The notes under the pieces: model-generated | What the model saw: only the letters and a program-made list of their open reading frames with translations | Databases searched by the model: none | Told to the model about the DNA's origin: nothing | Origin: Psychrobacter sp. 28M-43 | Lineage (GTDB): Bacteria > Pseudomonadota > Gammaproteobacteria > Pseudomonadales > Moraxellaceae | Assembly (NCBI RefSeq): GCF_014770435.1 | Contig: NZ_CP061739.1 | Coordinates: 372,001-436,000, forward strand | Length of the DNA stretch: 64,000 nt | Direction: 5' to 3' | Shown here: one piece after another, positions 17,816 through 27,165 of the stretch | Layout: every line of letters begins with the position of its first letter | How positions within the stretch are numbered: the first letter of the stretch is position 1 | Position numbers and translations under genes: made by a program

Positions 17816-20029
17816 ATGATGAAAAAACAACCAGCACAGTGGTTACTCAGTGCAGCGTCAGTGGGCATCGCCGGTATTATTTTAACTCAAAGCTACGGTA
17901 CTGCAGTCGCCGAAACCAATACGGGAAGTTTCGTTCAGACCCCTGAGCAAAAGGTCACCACCCGTCAAGTAGCCGCTTTGCTGGATCGCAGTCATTATCT
18001 TAATCAGCCTTTAGATAGCAAGACTGGTAGCGAAATCCTATCAATGTATATCGATAGCCTTGACCCAAACCATACGTTGTTTTTGCAATCCGATGTTGAT
18101 GAGCTTAAGAAAAAACACGCTGAAGATTTTGGCGCTCGCCTAAAGCAAGGTGATCTATCTGCAGGGGTAGAGGTGTTTGATCGTTACCGCAAACGCTCAA
18201 ATGAGTACTTTGCGATGGCCACCAAGATGCTCAAAACAGATATTGATTTGACAGGTAATGACACAATCATACTCGACCGTGAAAAACTTGGTCATTTTAA
18301 AACCAAAAAAGAGCAGCGCGATTACTGGGAACGTCAGCTAAAGTTTCAGTTGATGAGCATTACGCTCGGTCAAGAAGATGAAAAAGCCAAAGAGAAAGTA
18401 TTTTTAAGCAACCCAGATATCACTCGTGGGCAAGACTTGGTACGCAACGATGAGCGTACGCCAAATGAGATTTTACAAAATCGTTTGTCGCGTCAACAAG
18501 AGCAGTTTAAGCGTCTCAAAGATGATGAAATCATGGAGACCATCTTAAATACGGCGATGCTGACCTATGATCCGCACAGTAATTACTATGCACCGATTCA
18601 AGCGACTGAATTGCAAATCCAGTCTAGTCTTCAGTTGGAAGGTATTGGTGTCTCTATTCGTCCAGATCGCAAAAATCCGGACTATACCCGTATTGTGACT
18701 TTGGTCGATGGTGGCCCAGCCGCCAAGTCGGGTCAGATTAAGCCCAATGATTTGATCGTTGGTATTGCAAAAGATGGCGAAACCATGACGGATGTGGTTG
18801 GTTGGTCAACACGTGAAATTGTCAGCTTGATTCGCGGAAAACGCGGTACATCGGTCACACTGAAACTACGTCAACCTAATACCCCAGATGCTAGCGCCCG
18901 TACGGTCACGGTAGTACGTGATATTATCCAGCAAGAGGAGTCAGGCGTCACTCAGCGAGTGGTAGAAGTACAGCGTCCTAATATTGATAAGACGCCAAAG
19001 CGTATTGGCGTACTTGAGATACCAAGCTTTTACTTAAACTATCGTGCGCGCCGTAATGGTGAAGACTACCGTAGCGTTAGTATCGATACTGAAAAAGCAC
19101 TAAAAGAGTTGAATAAACAAAATATCGATGGTCTAGTGGTTGATTTGCGCAATAACCCTGGAGGCTCATTGGATGAAGTTGCTAAGATGTTAGGTTTCTT
19201 TATCAAAAGTGGACCATTAGTACAGATTCGTGATAATCGCGGCAATATTCAAGTATATCGTGACAACGATGGCGGCGAGCAGCTATATGATGGCAAGATG
19301 GCGGTCATTACCAATTTAGCATCAGCATCAGCCAGTGAAATCTTTGCTGCTGCTATTCAAGACTATGGTCGCGGATTAGTGGTTGGTAGTACGACAACTG
19401 GTAAAGGCTCTGCGCAGATCCAGCTCGATAGCTTAGCTTTAGGCTCTGCCACCTTAACTCAGCGTAAGTTTTATCGTGTCACTGGCGGTAGTACACAGAA
19501 TAAAGGTGTCGTACCGGACGTTGAGCTAGTTAATATCTATGATGATGCAACCTTTGGCGAGCGAGCTCAGAAAAAAGCATTGCCTTGGGACACTATCAGA
19601 ACGGCGCCGTATAAGCCTGAAGGGAAGTTTACCAGTGATACGTTGGCGACGCTCAATCAGCAGTCTAAGATTCGCCAACAGAAAGACCCGCAGTTTACTT
19701 ATCTGTCGACGCTAAATGATATTCGTAACATGGATGATGAAAAGAAACCTGTTCGATTAGATATCAATAGTCGCCGAGCTAAAATGCAACTAATTGAAAA
19801 ACGCTCATTAGAAGCAGAAAACAAGCGCCTTATCGCAACTGGTGAGCGTCCGTACTCTAACTGGAACACTTATCAGGCAGCGATGGACGCAAAGTTTGAA
19901 GAACGTAGCCGCATGAAAGCAGCTGAACGTCCAGAATTACCAGAGGATGAAGCGTTTATCAATGAGGCAGCTTACCTTATGCTCAGCGCTGAACCTAAGA
20001 CAATGCTTAGCCCTGAAGAGAAGCTATAA
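17816..20029 (+). CDS. prc: Tail-specific (C-terminal processing) protease Prc/Tsp
   Basis: Periplasmic serine protease of family S41A that degrades proteins with non-polar C-termini and trims envelope enzymes. The N-terminus has a signal-like segment (KKQPAQWLLSAASVGIAGII). A long helical N-terminal domain is followed by a PDZ domain (about 245-340, with GIGVSIRPDRKNPDYTRI) and the S41 protease core. The catalytic Ser lies in NLASASASEIFAAA and the Lys in TTGKGSAQIQ, about 25 residues later. The C-terminal Tsp domain ends near residue 737. The length is usual for Prc (about 680-740). Start at the first of two adjacent ATGs, with AGG 6-9 bases before. Monocistronic. Confidence 0.95.
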   Translation: MMKKQPAQWLLSAASVGIAGIILTQSYGTAVAETNTGSFVQTPEQKVTTRQVAALLDRSHYLNQPLDSKTGSEILSMYIDSLDPNHTLFLQSDVDELKKKHAEDFGARLKQGDLSAGVEVFDRYRKRSNEYFAMATKMLKTDIDLTGNDTIILDREKLGHFKTKKEQRDYWERQLKFQLMSITLGQEDEKAKEKVFLSNPDITRGQDLVRNDERTPNEILQNRLSRQQEQFKRLKDDEIMETILNTAMLTYDPHSNYYAPIQATELQIQSSLQLEGIGVSIRPDRKNPDYTRIVTLVDGGPAAKSGQIKPNDLIVGIAKDGETMTDVVGWSTREIVSLIRGKRGTSVTLKLRQPNTPDASARTVTVVRDIIQQEESGVTQRVVEVQRPNIDKTPKRIGVLEIPSFYLNYRARRNGEDYRSVSIDTEKALKELNKQNIDGLVVDLRNNPGGSLDEVAKMLGFFIKSGPLVQIRDNRGNIQVYRDNDGGEQLYDGKMAVITNLASASASEIFAAAIQDYGRGLVVGSTTTGKGSAQIQLDSLALGSATLTQRKFYRVTGGSTQNKGVVPDVELVNIYDDATFGERAQKKALPWDTIRTAPYKPEGKFTSDTLATLNQQSKIRQQKDPQFTYLSTLNDIRNMDDEKKPVRLDINSRRAKMQLIEKRSLEAENKRLIATGERPYSNWNTYQAAMDAKFEERSRMKAAERPELPEDEAFINEAAYLMLSAEPKTMLSPEEKL

Positions 20030-20053
20030 TGTGAAGTTATTATAGCGTTACGT

Positions 20054-20083
20054 AATCTATGTAAGCATATGCTTACATAGATT
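20054..20083. repeat. Perfect 30-bp palindrome
   Basis: The arms 20054-20068 and 20069-20083 (first half aatctatgtaagcat) are exact reverse complements with no loop, 25 bases past the prc stop. It could be a protein-binding operator or an RNA 3'-end structure. Confidence 0.8.
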
Positions 20084-20300
20084 GACGTTTAGACCTCTTA
20101 CCAACGAAGGGTCAATCTGCGATTATAACTGTACGGCACGATTGAACGAAACGGTTCATTGATACTAGGGATTGGTATCTTAAAGGTCGCACTAGGGATA
20201 AGTAGTTTGCTGATTAAGGATGATAAGGCTGGATGCCTGTCAGTTATGAGATGCCCCGGGATTAGGTATCACGTAACGCTAACATGGATGGTTGGTAATA

Positions 20301-20333
20301 AAAGCCGCATGACGCTTGTCGTTATGCGGCTTT
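20301..20333 (+). terminator. Hairpin, likely terminator of prc
   Basis: aaagccgcat / atgcggcttt arms (10 bp) with a 13-base loop, ending in TTTG. It lies about 270 bases past the prc stop. Confidence 0.55.
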
Positions 20334-20436
20334 GTTACGTCTGGATATTAATAATTTTTATAGCGGACTTTTTAAATAGATAGTATTCAAGTTGATTATA
20401 TTTATATTAATTCAAAACTTACCATGAGATAAGCAT

Positions 20437-20473
20437 AAAAAAAGGCCAGTAACCTTATCAGCTACTGGCCTTT
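20437..20473 (-). terminator. Rho-independent terminator of slyD
   Basis: Arms aaaggccagt / actggccttt (10 bp) are followed on the minus strand by seven T, about 63 bases past the slyD stop. Confidence 0.85.
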
Positions 20474-20477
20474 CAGA

Positions 20478-20509
20478 TTAGATGATAAATCTAATAATTT
20501 ATCATCTAA
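20478..20509. repeat. Inverted repeat at the slyD 3' end
   Basis: Perfect 13-bp AT-rich arms ttagatgataaat / atttatcatctaa with a 6-base loop lie directly between the slyD stop and its terminator. Confidence 0.7.
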
Positions 20510-20535
20510 CTATTTTCACTATACTCTAGAAGAGA

Positions 20536-21021
20536 TTAGTGCTCAACGCCACCTGCACCATGTACATGGCCATGGTTTAGTTCGTCTTCAGTTGCTGCAC
20601 GTACTTCTTGAATTTCAACATCAAATGTCAAACGCTTACCAGCCAATGGATGGTTTGCATCAACAGTAACTTCTTGATCGTTTACAGCAGTTACGGTAAC
20701 CAACATTACTTGGCCGCCAGCTTCTGACTGGAACTGCATACCAGGCTGAATGTCATCAACGCCTTGGAAGTTGTCACGTGGTACGTGCTGTACTGCTTGC
20801 TCTTGGTATTCGCCGTAGCCATCAGCAGGTTCAACGACTGCATTAACTTTTTCGCCAGCAGATTTACCTTCTAATTGTGCTTCTAGGCCTGGGATAATGT
20901 TGCTGTGACCATGTAGATAAGCAAGTGGCTGACCTTCTGGTGACTGGTCAAGGATATTGCCTTCGTCGTCTTTTAGTGTGTAATTGAATTTGACGGCAGT
21001 GTCTTTTGCGATAGTAGTCAT
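20536..21021 (-). CDS. slyD: FKBP-type peptidyl-prolyl isomerase SlyD with shortened tail
   Basis: Cytoplasmic prolyl isomerase and chaperone. The FKBP core (KFNYTLKDDEGNILDQS, LAYLHGHSNIIPGLE) is interrupted by the insert-in-flap chaperone domain (about residues 70-125, QHVPRDNFQGVDDIQPGMQF). It closes with HPLAGKRLTFDVEIQEVR. The C-terminus ATEDELNHGHVHGAGG mirrors E. coli SlyD up to that point. The long His/Cys/Asp-rich nickel-binding tail of E. coli is missing (161 against 196 aa), leaving only a few His. Nickel delivery is therefore probably weak. Divergent from the M61 peptidase gene. Confidence 0.93.
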   Translation of the reverse strand: MTTIAKDTAVKFNYTLKDDEGNILDQSPEGQPLAYLHGHSNIIPGLEAQLEGKSAGEKVNAVVEPADGYGEYQEQAVQHVPRDNFQGVDDIQPGMQFQSEAGGQVMLVTVTAVNDQEVTVDANHPLAGKRLTFDVEIQEVRAATEDELNHGHVHGAGGVEH

Positions 21022-21345
21022 AAAATATCCTAAATATATCTATGTAAAAAATTAAATACGGTTGCAATAAACCTAAAAAAGCCAATCTGCAAGCCAAAAG
21101 GCCACGTCATTAGTCAATTATCATCAGTTTATTAAAGTAACTTTAGCAGTTAGCATCTTTAATTGAGATGGCCCACATAACTTTCAAGGCAAAAAACATA
21201 AAAAATGCCAATTAATGCCACAATTTACAATAATAACTGCTATTTTCTATAGTTAATGCATAGCTATTGGCTATTCATGGTTTAGGAGTTGCTTTTTTAG
21301 AGCAGGACTTCTAGCATAATTATAAAAATAAGGATGAGAGACACG
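21022..21345. other. Divergent intergenic region slyD/M61 peptidase
   Basis: 324 AT-rich bases with no ORF or RNA seen; presumably promoters for both genes. Confidence 0.4.
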
Positions 21346-23376
21346 ATGACTGCATTTGCCAATACCACTACCAAACAACCAGCGAGCAATGTTTCAACCA
21401 ATCATCATGATACTAAGGCTAAAACGATAGCTGACATAAGCTATCAATTTGATTTTGCCCGTTTCTACGAGCATTTGGTCGATGTATCCCTGAGCTTTAC
21501 AGCAGTATCCGATGCGCCGCAGCTTTGGTTACCAGCGTGGATACCAGGCAGTTATCTAATGCGTGAGTTTGCTCGAAACATCACTGCGGTACATTATCAA
21601 GTACTAGAGGCTCAAAAAGCGGATAGTGACGAGCAGTCAGCGACTTATCGCGCGCAGAAAATTGACAAAAACACATGGCAGCTGCCAGCGGTGCAAGCAG
21701 GGCAGACGGTCATCGTCGAGTACGAAGTCTATTGCTATGACTTGTCTGTGCGTACAGCCTATGTCGATCAGCAACGACTTTATGGCAATTTTACTTCGCT
21801 TGCGCTAGCCGTCGAAGGGCAAGAGCAAGCACCTGCCCAAGTTAGCTTAATCGTTCCTGAGACATTTTTTGCAGACAAAGAAAGTAGCAAAGTATTGTTG
21901 GCCTGTGGTTTGGACACTACGCACCTGCAGATTGATCAGCAGCAAAAAGACAATCAGCAAGCGAACCGTCAGCATATTTACAAGTTACAGGCATCGAATT
22001 ATCACGAGCTGATTGATTATCCATTCGAAATCGCAGAACAAGAAAAGTTTGATTTTATTATTCATGATAATGAGCATCAGACGCTACATCATAGTTTTTA
22101 CCTGTCAGGCAAGCAGAATGCCAATCTAGGTCGGTTGCAGCAGGATATTACTCAGATTTGTCAGACCTATGTAGATTGGTTAGGCGATGCGCCATTTGAC
22201 GATTATACCTTTATGACTTTTGCCAGCGGTCAAGACTATGGTGGGCTTGAGCATATCAACTCTACTAGCCTTATCACCCCGCGCAATGATTTGCCAAGTG
22301 CCAATGAGCCAAAGCTACCGAGTACAGATTATCAGCGGTTTTTAGGCTTGTGTAGTCACGAGTATTTTCATTCATGGTGGGTGAAGACGGTACGTCCTGA
22401 TGTCATGATCGATGTCGATTTACGACGTGAGGCATTTACGCCATTACTTTGGGTATTCGAAGGGTTTACGTCTTATATCGATGATTTTATGTTGCAAGCG
22501 TCAGGCGTGATTGATAAAGCCAATTATCTGCGACTGCTAGCAGAACAAATCAATCGCTACTATCAAACCCCAGGGCGTGGCAATCAAAGCGTGGCAGAGT
22601 CGAGCTTTGATGCTTGGATTAAACTGTATCGTACCGATGAAAATACAGGCAATGCAGGTATCAGCTACTATAACAAAGGGGCGTTGGTAGCTCTATGTTT
22701 GGATCTAATCTTACTCAAGCATAGTGATGGTCGTTATCGTTTGTTTGATGTGGTCAAAGCTTTTTATACACATGCCAAGCAGAACTACAGTAAGCGGATT
22801 GGTATCAGTAGTGCTGATATGGGCTCCGTCATTGAGCAGTTTATGCCGCTAGCAGAATGGGAAGATTTTGAGCGCCGTTACGTCAATGGGGTAGAAGAGC
22901 TGCCAATTGAAGCGTTGCTAGTTGCAAATGGTGTCAAGATACAGGCGAATACCAAAGAAACGGCTGACAAACATGTGCCTTGGGGTATGCGATGTAATGA
23001 GACGCCAGCTGGACTCAAAGTCAATCGTGTGATGCGAGGTAGTATTGCCGCTAGAGCTGGTATTTCAGCGCATGATGTTATTATCGCGATTGACGGCATC
23101 AAAGCAGATACGAAACAACTTACCGCCTTGGTTAATACAGTGCATTCTGTTGAATGTTATTTATTCCGCCGTGATGAGCTGATGTGTGTTCAGGTTCAAC
23201 CCGAAACGACAACCAAAGTTAAGCCGCGAGATGAGACAACTGGCATGACTGGAGCAGTACCTCCTCATAAAGTAAGCCTACGCTTAGCAAAAGGAGATAA
23301 GACTTTAGAGAATGATAATGAGCAATTAAAAGGTGAGGCAGGTTGGGAGACATGGCTTAATGTTATGAAGCGATAG
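21346..23376 (+). CDS. M61 family glycyl aminopeptidase with PDZ domain
   Basis: Zinc metallopeptidase of the M61 family. The zinc motif HEYFHSWWVK (His at 338 and 342 from this start) is followed by the third ligand in VFEGFTSYIDD. Upstream lies YGGLEHINST, the equivalent of the exopeptidase substrate motif. The N-terminal beta domain includes LPAWIPGSYLMREFARN, a family signature. A PDZ domain occupies about 540-600 (AGLKVNRVMRGSIAARAG). No signal peptide, so it is probably cytoplasmic. An ATG at 21334 overlaps the AAGGA site, so the ATG at 21346 is used, giving 676 aa. Family members show broad specificity for Gly/Ala N-termini. Single gene with a strong terminator. Confidence 0.92.
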   Translation: MTAFANTTTKQPASNVSTNHHDTKAKTIADISYQFDFARFYEHLVDVSLSFTAVSDAPQLWLPAWIPGSYLMREFARNITAVHYQVLEAQKADSDEQSATYRAQKIDKNTWQLPAVQAGQTVIVEYEVYCYDLSVRTAYVDQQRLYGNFTSLALAVEGQEQAPAQVSLIVPETFFADKESSKVLLACGLDTTHLQIDQQQKDNQQANRQHIYKLQASNYHELIDYPFEIAEQEKFDFIIHDNEHQTLHHSFYLSGKQNANLGRLQQDITQICQTYVDWLGDAPFDDYTFMTFASGQDYGGLEHINSTSLITPRNDLPSANEPKLPSTDYQRFLGLCSHEYFHSWWVKTVRPDVMIDVDLRREAFTPLLWVFEGFTSYIDDFMLQASGVIDKANYLRLLAEQINRYYQTPGRGNQSVAESSFDAWIKLYRTDENTGNAGISYYNKGALVALCLDLILLKHSDGRYRLFDVVKAFYTHAKQNYSKRIGISSADMGSVIEQFMPLAEWEDFERRYVNGVEELPIEALLVANGVKIQANTKETADKHVPWGMRCNETPAGLKVNRVMRGSIAARAGISAHDVIIAIDGIKADTKQLTALVNTVHSVECYLFRRDELMCVQVQPETTTKVKPRDETTGMTGAVPPHKVSLRLAKGDKTLENDNEQLKGEAGWETWLNVMKR

Positions 23377-23424
23377 CCTTGATGCTATATCAAATACCTT
23401 TCCATACGAAAAACCCTTCCACAT

Positions 23425-23468
23425 AAAAAACCCTCTTCCAAGCATTCATGCTTAGAAGAGGGTTTTTT
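23425..23468. terminator. Bidirectional terminator between the M61 gene and the DUF305 gene
   Basis: aaaaaaccctctt / aagagggtttttt arms with an inner aagcat/atgctt extension, between convergent genes. Confidence 0.9.
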
Positions 23469-23542
23469 AATAACTTTCAATATTGTTGATATGTCTAAGC
23501 AACCTAAGTGATTAACCAATCAGTGATTGGTGACGTATAAGA

Positions 23543-24406
23543 TTACTGCTGTTTCGCTTTATTATCTGGGCTATCTGGGCTATCTGGGTTCTTATTAGCG
23601 GTAGTTTTAGGCTCAATATTTTCATCTACAGAGCTATCGTCTTCGTTGCTACTTGCAGCCTCAAGCGCAGCAATCCAGTTTTTCATCACATCAATTTCAG
23701 TTTGCTGGTTATCAATGACGTCTTGCGCCAACTGACGCATCTCTTCATCTGTCCCATATTCGAGCTGAACTTTTGCCATGTCAACAGCGGCAATATGATG
23801 CGGTAGCATGCCGCGTGCAAATGCCATATCAGGCACGGGATCAGACACACCCAAAGTCATTTCGCCATGCATATTTTCCATGCTCTTAGCATATGCTTGC
23901 TGCATCGCCACAGTATTTGACTTAGGTTTAGCAGCATCAGGATGACTAGCCAACCACTTGTTTAAGATATCGATGTCAGCTTGCTGTGCCGTGATGACGT
24001 CTTGAGCAAGTTGGCGCATCGCTTCGTCAGTGCCATACTTGAGCTCTATTTTTGCCATCTCTACCGCGCCGCGATGATGTCCCAACATGCCTTTAGCGAA
24101 AGCGGTATCAGGATCGTTATAACCCATACCAATCATCATCTCATCATGCATTCTAGTCATCGATCTCGTATAGTCTCTGAGCATATCGCTCATTTGAGAC
24201 TCATCACTGACACTATTATCGCTGTTATTTGTTAGAGTATCATCTGCCATATCGTCATGCTCAGCATGTGGCATATCAGTTACTGGCGGTGAGGTTTCTT
24301 CTGCAGGATTTGATTGGCTGTCCTCTGTCGTTGGCTGACAAGCACTCAATACAAGCGCCGCAGAAATGCTAGTGATCAACGAAAGAAAACGACGAGAAGC
24401 AATCAT
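23543..24406 (-). CDS. Lipoprotein with two DUF305 domains
   Basis: 287 aa. A signal peptide ends in the lipobox LSAC (Cys at 23). An acidic linker is followed by two DUF305 repeats of about 75 residues. Each contains a met/his-rich helix pair: TRMHDEMMIGM with AKGMLGHHRGAVEMAKIEL, and ENMHGEMTLGV with ARGMLPHHIAAVDMAKVQL. The family is a ferritin-like four-helix domain often found with copper or metal stress genes, but its function is not established. The two copies are near-parallel internal duplicates. The C-terminal PDSPDSPDN comes from three copies of a 9-base repeat (ctatctggg). Periplasm-facing lipoprotein, monocistronic. Confidence 0.88.
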   Translation of the reverse strand: MIASRRFLSLITSISAALVLSACQPTTEDSQSNPAEETSPPVTDMPHAEHDDMADDTLTNNSDNSVSDESQMSDMLRDYTRSMTRMHDEMMIGMGYNDPDTAFAKGMLGHHRGAVEMAKIELKYGTDEAMRQLAQDVITAQQADIDILNKWLASHPDAAKPKSNTVAMQQAYAKSMENMHGEMTLGVSDPVPDMAFARGMLPHHIAAVDMAKVQLEYGTDEEMRQLAQDVIDNQQTEIDVMKNWIAALEAASSNEDDSSVDENIEPKTTANKNPDSPDSPDNKAKQQ

Positions 24407-24619
24407 GACATATCCCTATTGTGAAAAAACCAAACGATAAATGGATAATACCTATTATACATAATCAATTACGTGCTGAATGTTAGCAGATAAACCTTAC
24501 CCATTCGAGACACTATGTTTAACAGGTCGTAATATATTAGTGTAAGAGCTTTATATTAGGGGCTAAACAGCCAAACAGTGTGAATTAATCAACAGTATCT
24601 AAATTTAAAACCATCTAAA

Positions 24620-25234
24620 CTAGTTAGAAATACCTAGCTGACGACAGTGTTCGCTAGTTAGATGAACGCGTACAAACTCCCCAACAGCTAACTCACCTAG
24701 CTCAAATCCTGCCACTGACCAACGTATCAAACGCAGACAAGGCAGACCGACATGAGCGGTCATGCGTCTAACTTGGCGATTTTTCCCTTCATATATTGTC
24801 AGCATTAGCCATGAGTCCGGTACGCTTTTACGCTCACGTATTGGCGGATTTCGCTGCCAGAGTACCATCGGTAGCTCATCTTCACTGACGTGCTTGACCT
24901 CAGCAGGTAGCGTTTTACCGTCTTTTAAAACCACGCCACGTTTAAGCTTATTAAGTTGCTCAGCCGTAGGGATTCCTTCTACTTGCACTAAATAAGTTTT
25001 ACCTTGTTTGCGCCCTGCATTGGCTTTTGGCGGATGAGTAATTGCTTTATTAACGCGACCATCATCAGTCAAAATCAGCAAGCCCTCCGAAGTGGCATCT
25101 AGCCTACCAGCAACTCGCAAAGCCTTATCGGTAAAGTATTGCGATAGGGTGGTGTGGTCGTTGTTACTATCATCTCTAAACTGACTTTGCACGCCGTAAG
25201 GCTTATTGAATAAGATGAGACTAGAAGTAGACAT
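24620..25234 (-). CDS. rluE: 23S rRNA pseudouridine(2457) synthase
   Basis: A RsuA-family synthase of 204 aa with no S4 domain, like E. coli RluE, which modifies U2457 in the peptidyl-transferase centre. The catalytic Asp lies in AGRLDATSEGLLILT. The string GKTYLVQVEGIPT, the run NPPIRERKSVPDSWL and EGKNRQVRRMTAHVGLP are near-identical to E. coli RluE. The open frame extends to 25321, but the ATG at 25234 (MSTSSLILFNKPYG) starts the conserved domain and has AGGA about 12 bases before it. Divergent from icd. Confidence 0.93.
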   Translation of the reverse strand: MSTSSLILFNKPYGVQSQFRDDSNNDHTTLSQYFTDKALRVAGRLDATSEGLLILTDDGRVNKAITHPPKANAGRKQGKTYLVQVEGIPTAEQLNKLKRGVVLKDGKTLPAEVKHVSEDELPMVLWQRNPPIRERKSVPDSWLMLTIYEGKNRQVRRMTAHVGLPCLRLIRWSVAGFELGELAVGEFVRVHLTSEHCRQLGISN

Positions 25235-25671
25235 AAAACGGTGTTTCCTAGTTTTTGATGGACAATGAATCATTGTAGCGTATGTTTTGTGATGCAGAGC
25301 TAGTATTAAGCGGCAAGACAAAGGGCGATATATTTAATGTGCTGTATGCCACATGACCTGCTACAAAAGTAGGACAGCGCTTGTATAGATTTGCTGTTAT
25401 CCTAAATCCGCATTCTGATAGTGGTATTTATATTTTCAATAGAAAAATATCTACTATTTGCAAGCGACAATCATTGTTTGGGTCTTTATTTTAATTTTTT
25501 AGCTTCGAGCTATTTTTAACATTGTTTAAATCAATGTCGCAAGTGTCGTACTCATCAAAGCTTTGCTTAACCGATAAGCGCCCAGCGCGTTACAACTATA
25601 ATAAAACGGTTAGCATAACAAAGTGTCTAGTTCGCTTGCGACGTCCAACATACAACCAAGGAGTATCATCT
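25235..25671. other. Divergent intergenic region rluE/icd
   Basis: 437 bases, AT-rich, holding promoters for both genes. The icd frame is open upstream to 25522, but that stretch lacks family similarity and is called untranslated leader. Nothing else was recognised. Confidence 0.4.
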
Positions 25672-26931
25672 ATGTCATATGATAAGGTTATCGTGCCAAG
25701 AGACGGCGAAAAAGTGACCGTAAACGCAGATCTCACATTAAATGTTCCCAACCATCCGATTATTCCGTTTGTGGAAGGTGATGGAATCGGTGTAGATATC
25801 ACGCCTGTCATGATAAAGGTAGTCAATGCTGCGGTTGATAAAGCGTATCACGGCAAGAAGTCTATCATTTGGATGGAGACTTATCTTGGTGAAAAAGCAG
25901 CGAAAGTATATGACGGCGATTATTTGCCAAGCGAGACGCTAGAGATTCTAAAAGACTACGTCATTAGTATCAAGGGTCCATTGACCACACCAGTGGGTGG
26001 CGGCTTTAGCTCGTTAAACGTCGCAGTGCGCCAAAACCTTGACCTGTATGTCTGTCAACGCCCAGTACGCTGGTTTGAGGGCGTACCAAGCCCAGTACAG
26101 CATCCAGAGCTGACGAATATGGTTATCTTCCGGGAAAACACAGAAGATATCTACACGGGTATCGAGTGGAAAGCGGGCAGTGATGATGCCAAAAAAGTTA
26201 TCAATTTCTTAAGAGATGAGATGGGTGTGACCAGTATTCGCTTCCCTGAAGACTGCGGCATCGGTATCAAGCCTGTCTCAAAAGAAGGCTCACAGCGCTT
26301 AGTACGTAAAGCGATTCAGCATGCCATCGATAATGATCTGCCAAATGTGACCCTAGTGCACAAAGGTAATATTATGAAGTTCACTGAAGGCGCATTTAAG
26401 GATTGGGGCTATGAGCTAGCGGCAGAGCGTTTTGGTGCAGAGTTATTAGATGGCGGTCCATGGATGACTATTAAGAATCCAAAAACGGGTAATGATATTA
26501 TTATTAAAGACGTCATCGCTGATGCCTTCTTGCAGCAGATTTTGATGCGTCCTGCAGATTATTCTGTAGTAGCGACACTCAATTTAAACGGTGACTATAT
26601 CTCTGATGCCTTGGCAGCAGAAGTAGGCGGTATTGGTATCGCACCTGGTGCAAATAAAGGCGGCGCGATCGCTGTTTATGAAGCGACGCACGGTACTGCA
26701 CCCAAGTACGCTGGTCAGAATAAAGTAAATCCAGGCTCATTGATATTGTCTGCTGAGATGATGCTTCGTGATATGGGTTGGACGGAAGCAGCTGATCTTG
26801 TTATCAGTGGTATCCAAGGTGCGATTGCCAATAAAACAGTCACGTATGATTTTGAGCGTCTGATGCCAGATGCTACCTTACTGAGTACTTCGGAGTTTGG
26901 TAAGGCGATTATTAAGCATATGGAAGCCTAA
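25672..26931 (+). CDS. icd: NADP-dependent isocitrate dehydrogenase, homodimeric type
   Basis: TCA-cycle enzyme converting isocitrate to 2-oxoglutarate. The start at 25672 follows AAGGAG by 7 bases, giving 419 aa, like E. coli Icd (416). Active-site features include [20 protein letters not shown], containing the Ser that AceK phosphorylates in E. coli, the run [14 protein letters not shown], and [36 protein letters not shown] and [11 protein letters not shown] lie in the NADP region. It is convergent with an unrelated monomeric isocitrate dehydrogenase, so the organism has both isoenzymes. Confidence 0.96.
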   Translation: MSYDKVIVPRDGEKVTVNADLTLNVPNHPIIPFVEGDGIGVDITPVMIKVVNAAVDKAYHGKKSIIWMETYLGEKAAKVYDGDYLPSETLEILKDYVISIKGPLTTPVGGGFSSLNVAVRQNLDLYVCQRPVRWFEGVPSPVQHPELTNMVIFRENTEDIYTGIEWKAGSDDAKKVINFLRDEMGVTSIRFPEDCGIGIKPVSKEGSQRLVRKAIQHAIDNDLPNVTLVHKGNIMKFTEGAFKDWGYELAAERFGAELLDGGPWMTIKNPKTGNDIIIKDVIADAFLQQILMRPADYSVVATLNLNGDYISDALAAEVGGIGIAPGANKGGAIAVYEATHGTAPKYAGQNKVNPGSLILSAEMMLRDMGWTEAADLVISGIQGAIANKTVTYDFERLMPDATLLSTSEFGKAIIKHMEA

Positions 26932-26973
26932 AACTACTTAAACTCTAAGTATTCTATTCTATTACTATGTATC

Positions 26974-27006
26974 AAAAGCCACCTATATAAATAGGTGGCT
27001 TTTTTT
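26974..27006 (+). terminator. Rho-independent terminator of icd
   Basis: Perfect 13-bp arms aaaagccacctat / ataggtggctttt with a 4-base loop, then a T-run. Confidence 0.9.
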
Positions 27007-27039
27007 ATTTCACTTTTTATAAAGCTTTTAGAAAACACA

Positions 27040-27080
27040 AAAAAACACCCCAACGTTCGAAGACGGTTGAGGTGTTTTTT
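27040..27080. terminator. Second, bidirectional hairpin terminator between the two isocitrate dehydrogenases
   Basis: aaaaacacc / ggtgttttt arms with an inner caac/gttg pairing and A/T tracts. On the minus strand it lies about 85 bases past the monomeric enzyme's stop. Confidence 0.85.
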
Positions 27081-27165
27081 ACTAAGACTTAAACCTGCTT
27101 GATCGCTTCTGAGTATAAAACCCAAAAGCGATTAGGCTTAATGGTTTAAGAGCAATCGCTTAAAA

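Larger units (their letters stand above)
20030..20535. other. Intergenic region prc/slyD with several inverted repeats
   Basis: 506 bases between convergent genes, holding four inverted repeats listed separately. A 74-codon ORF on the plus strand spans a terminator and is not credible. No RNA gene was recognised. Confidence 0.5.

Noticed and set aside
20159..20383. 74-codon plus-strand ORF between prc and slyD
   Set aside because: It runs through a 10-bp terminator hairpin, has no ribosome-binding site, and its residues look random.
25522..25671. 50-residue N-terminal extension of Icd
   Set aside because: Not conserved, no ribosome-binding site, whereas the ATG at 25672 has a perfect AAGGAG.
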